Shown here: positions 51,245-60,547 of the stretch, piece by piece
How positions within the stretch are numbered: the stretch's first letter is position 1
Layout: every line of letters starts with the position of its first letter
Assembly (NCBI RefSeq): GCF_030818695.1
Contig: NZ_JAUTAR010000001.1
Coordinates: forward strand, 3,776,501-3,840,500
Source of the DNA: Chryseobacterium sp. SORGH_AS_0447
GTDB lineage: Bacteria > Bacteroidota > Bacteroidia > Flavobacteriales > Weeksellaceae
Direction: 5' to 3'
DNA: 64,000 nt
The notes under the pieces: model-generated
What the model was told of the DNA's origin: nothing
Databases searched by the model: none
The model's input: the letters and a program-made list of their open reading frames with translations, nothing else
Program-made: the position numbers and the translations under genes

Positions 51245-51769
51245 TTATTTATTCTCATTATAATATTTTAGAATAATCTTTTCAAGTTCATTAAAGTCAC
51301 AACTTAAAGCATTTGAAGATATTGAAATAGGTGAACCATAAGTCTTAAGATTCCTTCGTAATAGCTTTTTCTTAAAATTACTTTGTTTATTTATATATTT
51401 ATCAGGGTCTCTTACATTAATTATTAAGAACTTTGTAGACATCACATCAATATGTTTTATTGATGTAATATCATCCCAAAAAATCATTCCGATACTTACA
51501 TAACTAGAATTATCTTCAATACCCTTTTCACTTATTATTATGTCCATTTTTTTTGTAAAAACAATACTACAGTAAATAATTAAAGCTAAAATAGTAATCA
51601 ACGCTCCTATAATACTTGTAATCTTTATAAATATTGCACTCTTAAATAATGTTGAAGTATAATTTTCAGAATTTATTATCAAAGGTATTTCAAGAATTAG
51701 AACTATCAATAATCCTAATATTAACAAAATTTTTTTTCTTTTACTACTTGGTATTTTAATTATTTCCAT
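51245..51769 (-). CDS. STM3941-family membrane protein, candidate immunity to the orphan Rhs tip
   Basis: 174 residues with two membrane helices (about 14-32 and 45-68) and a PH-like cytoplasmic domain: IIISEKGIEDNSSYVSIGMIFWDDITSIKHIDVMSTKFLIINV, then YGSPISISSNALSCDFNELEKIILKYY, the STM3941-family pattern. It begins 24 bases after the orphan toxin stop. A membrane-embedded immunity protein would fit the hydrophobic, glycine-rich toxin upstream. Strongly AT-rich, unlike rng next door. Confidence 0.72.
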   Translation of the reverse strand: MEIIKIPSSKRKKILLILGLLIVLILEIPLIINSENYTSTLFKSAIFIKITSIIGALITILALIIYCSIVFTKKMDIIISEKGIEDNSSYVSIGMIFWDDITSIKHIDVMSTKFLIINVRDPDKYINKQSNFKKKLLRRNLKTYGSPISISSNALSCDFNELEKIILKYYNENK

Positions 51770-51793
51770 TCTTACAATATTTATTAAAAAAAA

Positions 51794-52900
51794 TCATCTG
51801 GCCCAACTTTCCATAACTTCTCCTCCATAATATGAACCTGCAAAGCCACCTATTATACCTCCAATAATAAGACCTGCAGCTGTTCCTTCTGGACCGAATG
51901 CTGTTCTAATTTCGCCAAATAACGCTCCAACCGCTTTTGCTCCCATCCATGCCCCTGCTGTACCACCAATTACACCAGCCGTTGCAACCTTTGCGTGATG
52001 TCCATATGTTCCACCATCTTTATAAACTCCGACACCAACTTTTACAACATTTAAACCATTACCTATCGGACCTGCAATTTTTCCTATTTTAACACCATAT
52101 TTTGCCAAAGCTATAGTTCTAACATATTGGTTCCCATAAAATACACGTCCATTTGCAGTTGGTAAGTATAATCTCCCATTTGTACCAAGTCTTGTCAATC
52201 CAGCATTTTCAAGTCCTTTTCCAGTACTATCACAAAAATCATTCAAATTTCCTACAGTGCTAATGTAACCATCTAAGGATATTTTTTCATGTTCATTGCT
52301 ATTTTTTATCAATACTGTATGTCCTTGTCCAAAATTTCCCACTCCATAAAGATCATTACCAATTTTATAGGAAGTCTGAGTTGCAGTTCCAGTAAAGAAA
52401 GATATTCTAGCCGAGCCTCCTCCCGAAGCGACACCACTAAATGCTGCCAATAAATGATTAATATCCGAATCCTCCATCGGATTATAAGAATTCATCTTTG
52501 GACTTCCGTCAGTATTAAAGGACCAGCTTGTTACTCCTGTACCTGAATTATTCCACATATGATCGATCTGTGCCTGTTCCAGCATCCCGTTTGGATCGGT
52601 AAACATGATCGGATTATTGAATCCATAACGATATACGGAAAGTCCCGGATTCGCTTCAGCCATAGGATCAGTGGCAAACCATCTTCCAACATCCGCCATA
52701 TAAATCCTGGCTCCAAAATCATACATTCCCGTTTCCTGAAGCTCCTTTCCTCCGAATTTATACTTCACATAGCTTCCCGCCCCAAAATAAGAATTCCCCG
52801 TCTTCAGGTGGTTCATCCCGAACGGATAGTAATCGTTGTTGTTTTTAAGCTGAAGAGCGCCTGCGCTGTTTCTGGCGAAACTGACCCTTACATTTCCCAA
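51794..52900 (-). CDS. Displaced Rhs 'orphan tip': core remnant plus a different toxin
   Basis: A frame of about 368 residues with no proper start: it opens after a stop at 52922-52924 as ...YKPHLGNVRVSFARNSAG and repeats the 3' end of the main Rhs core (HLGNVRV, DYYPFGMNHLKTGN, GSYVKYKF, LQETG), then diverges. The core ends at NNPIMFTDPNGM (about residue 103). The new tail (about 105-368) has no known motif and ends in glycine-rich hydrophobic helices (GVIGGTAGAWMGAKAVGALF; LIIGGIIGGFAGSYYGGE), suggesting a membrane-acting toxin. It lies just beyond the terminator at 52921, with an immunity candidate after it. Such tips are silent reserves that recombination can swap into the main gene. Confidence 0.78.
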   Translation of the reverse strand: MGNVRVSFARNSAGALQLKNNNDYYPFGMNHLKTGNSYFGAGSYVKYKFGGKELQETGMYDFGARIYMADVGRWFATDPMAEANPGLSVYRYGFNNPIMFTDPNGMLEQAQIDHMWNNSGTGVTSWSFNTDGSPKMNSYNPMEDSDINHLLAAFSGVASGGGSARISFFTGTATQTSYKIGNDLYGVGNFGQGHTVLIKNSNEHEKISLDGYISTVGNLNDFCDSTGKGLENAGLTRLGTNGRLYLPTANGRVFYGNQYVRTIALAKYGVKIGKIAGPIGNGLNVVKVGVGVYKDGGTYGHHAKVATAGVIGGTAGAWMGAKAVGALFGEIRTAFGPEGTAAGLIIGGIIGGFAGSYYGGEVMESWAR

Positions 52901-52905
52901 ATGAG
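52741..52905. repeat. Direct repeat of the Rhs core end (copy in the orphan tip)
   Basis: About 165 bases nearly identical to 54381-54545 inside the main Rhs gene, covering the codons from HLGNVRV through YVKYKF. This is the homology through which tip exchange could occur. Confidence 0.8.
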
Positions 52906-52920
52906 GTTTATACTTGGTAT

Positions 52921-52957
52921 TTTAAAAATAGCGTTGATAATCAACGCTATTTTTAAA
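52921..52957 (-). terminator. Terminator between the immunity genes and the orphan tip
   Basis: A perfect palindrome TTTAAAAATAGCGTTGAT / ATCAACGCTATTTTTAAA with one base between. It closes the Rhs-immunity transcript immediately before the orphan tip. Confidence 0.8.
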
Positions 52958-52990
52958 ATGCTTTTTGGCGATTCCTTTCTTACACTTAAA

Positions 52991-53194
52991 TTATGAAGTA
53001 CATTTAACTAAAAAAACAATAAATGCTAGTATTATCAGAATTCCTGTAAAATATCTAAATCCACTTTCTTTTTCATTACTAACTATTTCTCTATAACTAC
53101 GTTTGTCACCTAATAATTTTCTTATAAGATAATAAATATTATTTCCTATAAGATGAGTGAAAATAAGCTGGAAAACAATTCCAAAAACTCCCAT
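52991..53194 (-). CDS. Small membrane protein, tandem immunity candidate 2
   Basis: 67 residues with two hydrophobic segments (VFGIVFQLIFTHLIGNNIYYL; YFTGILIILAFIVFLV) around a charged middle (LLGDKRSYREIVSNEKES). It is a close duplicate of the adjacent 53219 protein (roughly 70% identical), ending KCTS instead of KKFIK. No family is recognised. Tandem copies right after a toxin gene point to immunity. Confidence 0.7.
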   Translation of the reverse strand: MGVFGIVFQLIFTHLIGNNIYYLIRKLLGDKRSYREIVSNEKESGFRYFTGILIILAFIVFLVKCTS

Positions 53195-53218
53195 AATATA
53201 TTGATTCAGTTTGTAATA

Positions 53219-53422
53219 TTATTTTATAAATTTTTTCATTAAAATGATAACCGCTAATATTACAAAAACTCCTGTGAAATATCTAAGCCCACTATCCCTT
53301 TCACTGTTAATAATTTCTTTGTAACTACGTTTGTCACCTATTAATTTTCTCACAAGATAATATATATTATTACCTATAAGATGGGTGAAAATAAGCTGAA
53401 AAACAATTCCAAAAATTTCCAT
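53219..53422 (-). CDS. Small membrane protein, tandem immunity candidate 1
   Basis: 67 residues, the same two-helix plan as its duplicate (IFGIVFQLIFTHLIGNNIYYL; YFTGVFVILAVIILM). Its ATG overlaps the Rhs stop by one base (TAATG), so it is translationally coupled to the toxin. Direct coupling makes it the likely cognate immunity protein; the second copy may be evolving toward another specificity. Confidence 0.75.
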   Translation of the reverse strand: MEIFGIVFQLIFTHLIGNNIYYLVRKLIGDKRSYKEIINSERDSGLRYFTGVFVILAVIILMKKFIK

Positions 53423-56400
53423 TATCTATTATTATGATCATTATGTGGTATAACTGCCTTTGCAGCAGCAGGGTAAACTGTTCGATATAATCCTACACTA
53501 TTTACTCCGTTTAAACCTTTATTTAAATATGAATTTAATAACCCTCGTGTCGCTGGTGTAGCCCTCGCGATTGATGTTCCTTTAAATAGCATTGAGAATT
53601 GAGATGCACTTAAAGGTGCTAAATCTTCAGTCATTCTGAAAGCTGCTTGTGGTAATACACTTTTTCCAACCGCTCCAAATGAGGCCGGTACATTTAAAGT
53701 CATCTTAGGACCAAAAGGATTAAATGTTGTCGCAAAAGCCATCAATCTATTTCCTGAATCAAATTGTGAAGAATCATCTAAATTGCTAAATGCTAAACGC
53801 CCTGTATAACCTGACATTCGTTTAGTTCCCATCCAATTGAAAGTATCTATCATTTGTAAACCTAAATAAAAATTATTAGCTAAACTATAAGATAAGCCAG
53901 CCCAGAAGTTTTCTGAATTAGCCCAGTTGCCCCAAAATCCTCGGTCTCCATTCCATTGAGTAATCGTTGCCATAGCTCCAATATATTTATCTAAATGATT
54001 AAAAATTGTTTTTTTATCTCCACCCGTCAAATAGTCGCCAGTAAAAGCATAATGCCATTTAGAAACACTTATTACTAGCTCAGGAATATCTTCTTTAAAA
54101 GTTTCATCCACACTTATGAGCCCCTTAACACCATTCACGCTTCCTCCATTACCAAAAAAAGATTGCAATCTCCTTATTTCATCAGTATTGGTTGTACTGT
54201 AATTCCCATTGTGATCTGTAGAATACATTCCCGTGGGATCAGAATATAAGACAGGATTGTTCATTGCAAAATGATACGGAGAAAAGCCATCGTAGGATTC
54301 AGATAGTTCATCAACTCCGGAAAATCTTGCTATATCTGCCTGGTAATTCCTCCAATCCATAGCATACAAACCGGTTTCCTGAAGTTCTACCCCATTGAAT
54401 TTATACTTCACATAACTTCCCGCTCCGAAATAAGAATTCCCCGTTTTCAGGTGGTTCATCCCGAACGGATAATAATCGTTATTATCCTTTAACTGAAGGC
54501 CGCCTGCGCTGTTTCTGGCGAAACTGACCCTTACATTTCCCAAATGGTCTTTGTACTGGTAAATATACTGATCATTTATGTAATCGTAAAATCCTTCGGC
54601 GGTGGGCAGGAATTGCAGGTCGGCAGTCTTGGGTGCCCCTTTTTCAGATCCGCTCTGTTCCGGGGAAAAGGTCTGCGGCTGCATGGCCCTTGCCGAGAAC
54701 ATTTCGCTGCTTCCCCCGCCTCCCGTATTCGGGGATTCCGTCTTGGAATACTGGAAACCGTCCAGGTAATCCACCATGGTTTTGGAAGTGGTAGATCCGG
54801 AAAAACCGGAAACTATAGTGGTGTTTTCTTTTCTCAGCTTGGTGCCGTCCGCGCGATACTTGGTATTAATGGTAATATCTTCGACACCACCCCTGTTCAG
54901 GTGTAAGAAATTGGAGAGGTTGAGATGGTTGTATTTGATATCCATTCCTTTATCCGGCATTTCCGTCATATTTCCGTTCAGGTCATATTTGATCAGCTGC
55001 CCGCCGCCTTCGTAGCCGGTCTGGTTGTAGGAATAATCATTGATGTTGGTGGCCTGGTTGCCGTTGTAATCGTATTTCAGTTTATCAATCAGCGTAGCGG
55101 TTGTGCTTCCGTATTCTGCGATGGAGGTCCTGTAAAGATCCGTGATGTTCCCGTTTACGTCATAATCCAGCGATTCCGTATTCTCCTTGCTGTAGGGATT
55201 GCCCGGATTCTGGTAATAGCCTGCCGACAGGCGGTTTAATGCATCATAAGCATACCCGTATCTCTTAGGGGTTATGGAAGGATTGACCCCGATGGTTTCC
55301 ACCGACCGCCAGTCTGTTTCGGCAATATTTCCATTGTATTTTGCCGTTACATTTTTGTTGGAAAACAAAGCCTGGTCAGGATTACTGATCCCGTCTTTCT
55401 GGTTGTACTTCACTTTGTAGGCAAACAGCTTCCCGCCAAGGTCGGCAGCGGCCATCTGGTCTTTGTTTATTTCCGTCAGCCAGCCCCGGATGTTGTAGTC
55501 ATAATCGATGCTCTGCAGATTGTTTCCTACTTTTTTGTTTTTCAGCTCTGAAAGCTCATTATAGGTATTTTCGGTAAGCAGCTCTTCGGGTTTGCTGTCC
55601 ACCTGGTGGTAATGTTGAAGGAGCCTGTACTGAGGATCATAAACAAACCTTTCTTTTACAGTCACTCCCGTTTCTCCCTGCTTTCTCAGGTGATAAACAT
55701 TGGTTTTCTGGGTCACGCCCGCAAAATCCAGCAGGGATTCGGTCTTGGTATATCCTCCCAGGTAATTAACCGAATGGGAACCGATAGGTCTGCCCTTTTT
55801 ATCATACCAGATGAAATCCTTCGTCCAGCCGTTGTCTTCTATATTTTTGGTAAAAGTAGCCGTTGGCAGCGTTTTCGTGCTTACCGCAGCGTTCTGGGCA
55901 TCCTGTGTTAAAACATCCTGTCCTAAGATGTTCGTCGGAACAATAACCTCATTGGGAAGCGGAGGATAGGTATCGTAATAATTGACACTCAATACCGTCA
56001 TGCTTCCCGTTGGGAATGCATTTTTGGTATAATATACTTCTATGCCGTTCAGGGTAAAAGGCGTTGTGCTCCTTTCTTCATTATTCCCTGCATTCGCTGA
56101 CATATTGTTAATGGCAGTCTGCATGACCGACCGGGAAGCGGTATTGGCAAAAAAACCGGTGTATGCCACCCTCCCGAACTTGTCGTATTTGGTGAACATC
56201 CAGCCTTTTTTAGCAAAGTTATTGGTTGTTCCCGCAAGCATGGCATCCTGTGTTAAGACCACCCGGTCCTGCTTGTCATACACCAGGTATTCCCAGCCTT
56301 TCCCCGGAATTCTCTTTTCCACCAGCCTACCGAAATCGTCATAGCGGTACTGGTAGCACAGGCTGTTCCGTTTGGTCTCATCAATCGATGCCAATGCCGA

Positions 56401-57141
56401 TGCCAGCGGAGGAAGCACGAACGCCAGCTGGTTGTATTCGTTATAGATATAATAGGTGTCAACATCCTGCATTCCGTCATTTTTCCTAATGAGCACCGTC
56501 TGCCCTTTGCCGTTTTTATATTCCGTCGTGGTGTTCCCGTCTTCATCGGTAACGGAAGTTTTCATCAGGGTATTTACCGGATAATAAGCCCCGGTGAAAC
56601 CCAGCTGGGAATCGGTCCTGCCCTCCACCCAGGTGGTGGAAATGCCGTATTTCTTTACTTCGTTAGCGGAAGTATTGGTGTTGTAGCTGTAGCTTACCGG
56701 CTTGTCTTTCCAAGCCTCGCCGACATTATAGCTTTTTTTAATCCTCGTTAAAGGCGCATTTTCGATCACCTGTTCCGAATATATTTTTTCAGCCCCGTAA
56801 ATCTCCGGATCCGCAGCATTGTTTAACGGGTTTTCATAAAATGCACCGTTTTGGCTTCCCGTCTGGGGAACCGGCAGATAGGATTTGGACTGTCTTCCGT
56901 ACATATCATATTCGATATGGCTTACCACATCTTTCTGTGCGGGGGAAGCTTTGATCCCGACTATCTGTTTTGGCCTTCCCAACCCGTCGAAGTATTGGAC
57001 GGTTTCCGCCTTCTTTATGCAGTCGGCATCCAGGCAATTCTTGCTGTATATATAGTTTTGGGTACCGGTAGGTGATATGGTCTGGGCAAAGAATTGTCCC
57101 CAGGCCAGCAGAAAACCTCCGATGATTGATATCTTTTTCAT
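53422..57141 (-). CDS. DUF6443 Rhs-repeat protein with C-terminal toxin
   Basis: 1239 residues. A signal peptide ends near FAQ (about 1-20). The N-terminal DUF6443 domain has SPTGTQNYIYSKNC, AETVQYFDGLGRPKQIVG and HIEYDMYGRQ. Many YD/Rhs repeats follow (YRYDDFGRLVEKRIPGKGWE, YDYNIRGWLTEINKD, YAYDALNRLSAGYY), then the Rhs core DHLGNVRVSFARN through NNPVLYSDPTGM (about residue 967). The last 270 residues are a variable tail (FKEDIPELVISVSKWHYAFTGDYLTGGDKK...) without recognised motifs, presumably the toxin. A signal peptide instead of a PAAR domain means export through Sec, not direct loading on VgrG. Third gene of an operon with the T9SS-sorted and DUF5977 genes. Confidence 0.88.
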   Translation of the reverse strand: MKKISIIGGFLLAWGQFFAQTISPTGTQNYIYSKNCLDADCIKKAETVQYFDGLGRPKQIVGIKASPAQKDVVSHIEYDMYGRQSKSYLPVPQTGSQNGAFYENPLNNAADPEIYGAEKIYSEQVIENAPLTRIKKSYNVGEAWKDKPVSYSYNTNTSANEVKKYGISTTWVEGRTDSQLGFTGAYYPVNTLMKTSVTDEDGNTTTEYKNGKGQTVLIRKNDGMQDVDTYYIYNEYNQLAFVLPPLASALASIDETKRNSLCYQYRYDDFGRLVEKRIPGKGWEYLVYDKQDRVVLTQDAMLAGTTNNFAKKGWMFTKYDKFGRVAYTGFFANTASRSVMQTAINNMSANAGNNEERSTTPFTLNGIEVYYTKNAFPTGSMTVLSVNYYDTYPPLPNEVIVPTNILGQDVLTQDAQNAAVSTKTLPTATFTKNIEDNGWTKDFIWYDKKGRPIGSHSVNYLGGYTKTESLLDFAGVTQKTNVYHLRKQGETGVTVKERFVYDPQYRLLQHYHQVDSKPEELLTENTYNELSELKNKKVGNNLQSIDYDYNIRGWLTEINKDQMAAADLGGKLFAYKVKYNQKDGISNPDQALFSNKNVTAKYNGNIAETDWRSVETIGVNPSITPKRYGYAYDALNRLSAGYYQNPGNPYSKENTESLDYDVNGNITDLYRTSIAEYGSTTATLIDKLKYDYNGNQATNINDYSYNQTGYEGGGQLIKYDLNGNMTEMPDKGMDIKYNHLNLSNFLHLNRGGVEDITINTKYRADGTKLRKENTTIVSGFSGSTTSKTMVDYLDGFQYSKTESPNTGGGGSSEMFSARAMQPQTFSPEQSGSEKGAPKTADLQFLPTAEGFYDYINDQYIYQYKDHLGNVRVSFARNSAGGLQLKDNNDYYPFGMNHLKTGNSYFGAGSYVKYKFNGVELQETGLYAMDWRNYQADIARFSGVDELSESYDGFSPYHFAMNNPVLYSDPTGMYSTDHNGNYSTTNTDEIRRLQSFFGNGGSVNGVKGLISVDETFKEDIPELVISVSKWHYAFTGDYLTGGDKKTIFNHLDKYIGAMATITQWNGDRGFWGNWANSENFWAGLSYSLANNFYLGLQMIDTFNWMGTKRMSGYTGRLAFSNLDDSSQFDSGNRLMAFATTFNPFGPKMTLNVPASFGAVGKSVLPQAAFRMTEDLAPLSASQFSMLFKGTSIARATPATRGLLNSYLNKGLNGVNSVGLYRTVYPAAAKAVIPHNDHNNR

Positions 57142-57178
57142 GATTTTTTCTTTTGAATAGTTAAACAGAGGTATGATC

Positions 57179-60100
57179 TTAAGGAATATCCGGGATAAAT
57201 TCTACCGGCGTAGTCACATCTATAGTAATGATGGTACCATTGGGAATCGGAGTGGTGGAAGGCCGTCTGGCCCTGATGTTCCCGTTAGGGTAGATGGTTA
57301 TTTTCCACTGTCCGGAAGTTACCGTCCTTACAATCAGTCCCTCGGTAGCGATCATACAGCTGTTATCAATTTTCCCGATGGATTTCTCTGCCAGCCAGCT
57401 TATGCTGCTGTCATAAGGAAAACTCATCTGGATCCTGAAATTGGAAGCATCAGGCATTGTAACAGATCCGCTAAGTAAAGTCGCAATATCATAGCCCTTG
57501 GTGATGGTACATGCCACAGGCCTGCATCCTCCCTGCTGATTGGCTGCGTTCTGGCCGTTGAGCTGAATATCCTGAGCTGCTTTCTGATTGGCCTCATCCT
57601 TACTGATATCGGAGAAATATTTATCGGCAGGCACCAGATAAGTGTAGTGGTTGGGTAAATGTCCCGCTCCGCAATTATTGGCTGTAAAATCCCCGCTCAT
57701 CGCATCATTGGCAAACATCTGCGGTGAATAATGATAATCGTATGCCTTTATCACTTTTCCCTCTTTATCATAGACTTTCGAAATCCGGTGGGAAGAATCG
57801 TAAAGATAGGTTTCCCTTAACCCGTTGGCAGCGGTTTTTGAAGTGATGCCGATAAGCGGATCATAGGTGTAGGTCTCGATCTGGTAGCTTTTCAGGGCAT
57901 CATCTTTTCTTACATTGTCCAGGGCAAGGATTAAAGCCGGTTCGCCGGACGGATCGTTATCATCCGCATCCGATGCCGAAACGGCAGCCGTTACCGAACT
58001 GAGATTGGCAATATCTGCGTATTTAGCCCCTGTAATTTTTGCAATAGGCTGTGTCTGGTGATACCCCCAGATGGTAACGGTAGGAATCCCGTATTCTGAT
58101 CTGGCTTCTCTTACATTTCCTTTGCTGTCGTAACTATCAAAAGTCACCTTCTTCGAGGAGTTCTGATTGTTGATATTATAACTCAGTGCAGAAGTTGGAT
58201 ATAATGTCCCGGGATCATCCAGCCTGGTTTCTGCCTTTGTAATCACTTTTCCGTTATTTTTAACTTCGGTTTCCAGAGGAACACCTACTATATTGGCAAT
58301 CAGTAGCTTCTGAACATTTTTCTCCAGTGCGTATTTACTATTCTTTTCGATGATACTGCCGTCATACAGAGTCTTCTTACGGTACACCAGATTGTTATAT
58401 TGGTTTTCATATGTATTTTCGATGGAACTTGTCAGTGCCTGTGTGCTTCCGCTGATATAATCTTTAACCGTTTTAGTTTCTTTTTTGATGAAGACTTTCT
58501 TAATGGCATCTCCATGGTATTTAACCGTATTTACGGGAAAAAGTTCCGGCTCATAACTGAAGTCGGTTTGCTGCAGAAGATTATTATTTACGCCATATAC
58601 TTCCTGTTTTTTTAACAGCCCGCCTCTTTTCAGGTAACCGCTGAAATCTATTAAAAGATTATTAGTCCCCAATAAATTATACAAGTCATTCTGGTCGTAA
58701 TAAGTGTAGCGGGTAGAGCTGTTATCCAGCATATTGGTCACTTTTATGTTGGAATACTGAATGACTGCAAGATCATTATTCCCTCCCAATATGGCCATTT
58801 CACCGAGATCATCCGGTTGCAGAGTCAATCCGCTGGAAGTGGAATTGTCTGAAAACAGATTATATTCGTATTGCACCCATTTGGCAGGCGTTGTAGACCC
58901 CGCATCATAGTTCTTTATACTTTTTATTCTTAAGCCTGAACCGAACGCATTTTTATGTTGTCTTGTTTGTTTCGTAGCATAAAAATTAACCTGACCATAT
59001 CCCTGGATATTTCCTCTTACAATACCTTTATTGATTTGCTCTAAAGGAACTTTATAAACCCTGATTGATGAAGCACAATTGAAGGAATTATTGGCATTTA
59101 CAAAAGGTTCATAAGCTATTACCTGCCCATTTAAACCCTGCAGGTCTATATCAAGAGAATAGGTAACTCCGGGAGGCGGTGCATGAAGTGGCGGGTATGA
59201 TGAAACCGATGGGACCACAAAGACATCGCCCTGGTATCCGCTTGGAAAATTGAAAACCTCACTGGAAGCCGATTGCGAACTGTCGAAAGTCCATGTATAA
59301 ATTTTATCCAGATCGTAATAATTGTAACAGTTGCCGCTTGTACATGGAGCCGGATCTACTGCCACGGAGTTACTCTCGAATTCATATTCTATTCTTCCGC
59401 CGGTAGGAAGCGTAATACTTTTCAAAGAGTTGGAAGCAACTGTATGTAATGTGGTTATATTAGGAGTCATCAAAACGCCCCCAAGCAAACTACATGGGAT
59501 ATAGCCGTTAACATATCCTGAAGCATCTGTACCCGAACCGTTATCGGGAGTATAGTTAAAGGAATATTTCTGAAGTACATTATTATCCTTATCCAGACTT
59601 AAAAGGCCGTCTAAATAATTTCCATTCCTGGAAAATGCATACTGGCTGATGATGTTATTATTTTTATCCTTTACTATCAGTTTATCCATCTGATACCAGT
59701 CTATGTCTCCTTTATTTTTTAAAGAATGAGGCTCTGAATTGGGAAGATAGAAGAAATTGATGCTTCCGTAGTTATTAACATTGATTTTCTTTATTTTATG
59801 TTCCTGTATACTTCCTACTGCCTGATTAACCAGTTCGGTCGTTGTTTCATATTCAAATGAGACCATCTGCTGGTTTTTATTGTTGGTAATTTGGGTTAAT
59901 AAAAACTCACTGTTATAGATTTTCTGCTGACCGCTGGTACTGCTTCCTGACATATTAACGAATTTCATATAGCTCGTATTCACCTTGTCAAACAGATAGG
60001 TATTTCCATTGTCATCGATAATGGTAAATGACAGGATTTTATCAGGATTATTGGCATCTTTTGCAAGAAATATCTTGTTTTTTGAAGGCTGCAGATGTAC

Positions 60101-60541
60101 AGCCGTGAGCTGCCCGGTCGCTTCATCTTTCGCAATGTAAAATTTCCCACTATTTCCTAAAAAACTGTAATTATATACCAGCGATATGGTTTCTGCCGGA
60201 TAGGCACTTTCTACAATATAATCTTTATCATATATACTCGTTCCCCTAAAAATACTTCCTCCATATTGAAGATTCCATCCTCTTCCGACATCGCTGATCA
60301 TCTTAAATGAAGAAATGCCTTCTGTAGAATAAGATAAGGAAACTCCTATATTGAGATGGTCCGGAGCTACCGAGATATTTGCTAATGGCAGATTAATATT
60401 TGGGACACCGGTATGGATATTCGTATCGGAGTTCGTTAGAAAAGTATTCTTTTGAAACTCTGCTGTTTCTGCCTGGCTTTTATAAACGTGAAAGGATAAT
60501 AAGCCTGTTGCCAATAAAATCCTGTAAATGTTTTTCTTCAT
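57179..60541 (-). CDS. Secreted Rhs-like protein with DUF5977
   Basis: 1120 residues with a signal peptide (about 1-24, ending KSQA). The N-terminal region has TNSDTNIHTGVPNINLPLANI and VSLSYSTEGI, like SpvB/TcaC-type shells that precede Rhs proteins; YD-type repeats follow (ENTYENQYNNLVYRKKTLYDG, YDSSHRISKVYDKEGKVIKAY). Near the end is a DUF5977 segment (LVPADKYFSDISKDEANQKAAQDIQLNGQNAANQQGGC). It starts six bases after the T9SS gene and ends 37 bases before the Rhs toxin. It probably forms a structural partner or shell for the toxin; that role is inferred from related Tc/Rhs systems. Confidence 0.82.
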   Translation of the reverse strand: MKKNIYRILLATGLLSFHVYKSQAETAEFQKNTFLTNSDTNIHTGVPNINLPLANISVAPDHLNIGVSLSYSTEGISSFKMISDVGRGWNLQYGGSIFRGTSIYDKDYIVESAYPAETISLVYNYSFLGNSGKFYIAKDEATGQLTAVHLQPSKNKIFLAKDANNPDKILSFTIIDDNGNTYLFDKVNTSYMKFVNMSGSSTSGQQKIYNSEFLLTQITNNKNQQMVSFEYETTTELVNQAVGSIQEHKIKKINVNNYGSINFFYLPNSEPHSLKNKGDIDWYQMDKLIVKDKNNNIISQYAFSRNGNYLDGLLSLDKDNNVLQKYSFNYTPDNGSGTDASGYVNGYIPCSLLGGVLMTPNITTLHTVASNSLKSITLPTGGRIEYEFESNSVAVDPAPCTSGNCYNYYDLDKIYTWTFDSSQSASSEVFNFPSGYQGDVFVVPSVSSYPPLHAPPPGVTYSLDIDLQGLNGQVIAYEPFVNANNSFNCASSIRVYKVPLEQINKGIVRGNIQGYGQVNFYATKQTRQHKNAFGSGLRIKSIKNYDAGSTTPAKWVQYEYNLFSDNSTSSGLTLQPDDLGEMAILGGNNDLAVIQYSNIKVTNMLDNSSTRYTYYDQNDLYNLLGTNNLLIDFSGYLKRGGLLKKQEVYGVNNNLLQQTDFSYEPELFPVNTVKYHGDAIKKVFIKKETKTVKDYISGSTQALTSSIENTYENQYNNLVYRKKTLYDGSIIEKNSKYALEKNVQKLLIANIVGVPLETEVKNNGKVITKAETRLDDPGTLYPTSALSYNINNQNSSKKVTFDSYDSKGNVREARSEYGIPTVTIWGYHQTQPIAKITGAKYADIANLSSVTAAVSASDADDNDPSGEPALILALDNVRKDDALKSYQIETYTYDPLIGITSKTAANGLRETYLYDSSHRISKVYDKEGKVIKAYDYHYSPQMFANDAMSGDFTANNCGAGHLPNHYTYLVPADKYFSDISKDEANQKAAQDIQLNGQNAANQQGGCRPVACTITKGYDIATLLSGSVTMPDASNFRIQMSFPYDSSISWLAEKSIGKIDNSCMIATEGLIVRTVTSGQWKITIYPNGNIRARRPSTTPIPNGTIITIDVTTPVEFIPDIP

Positions 60542-60547
60542 TTGTTT

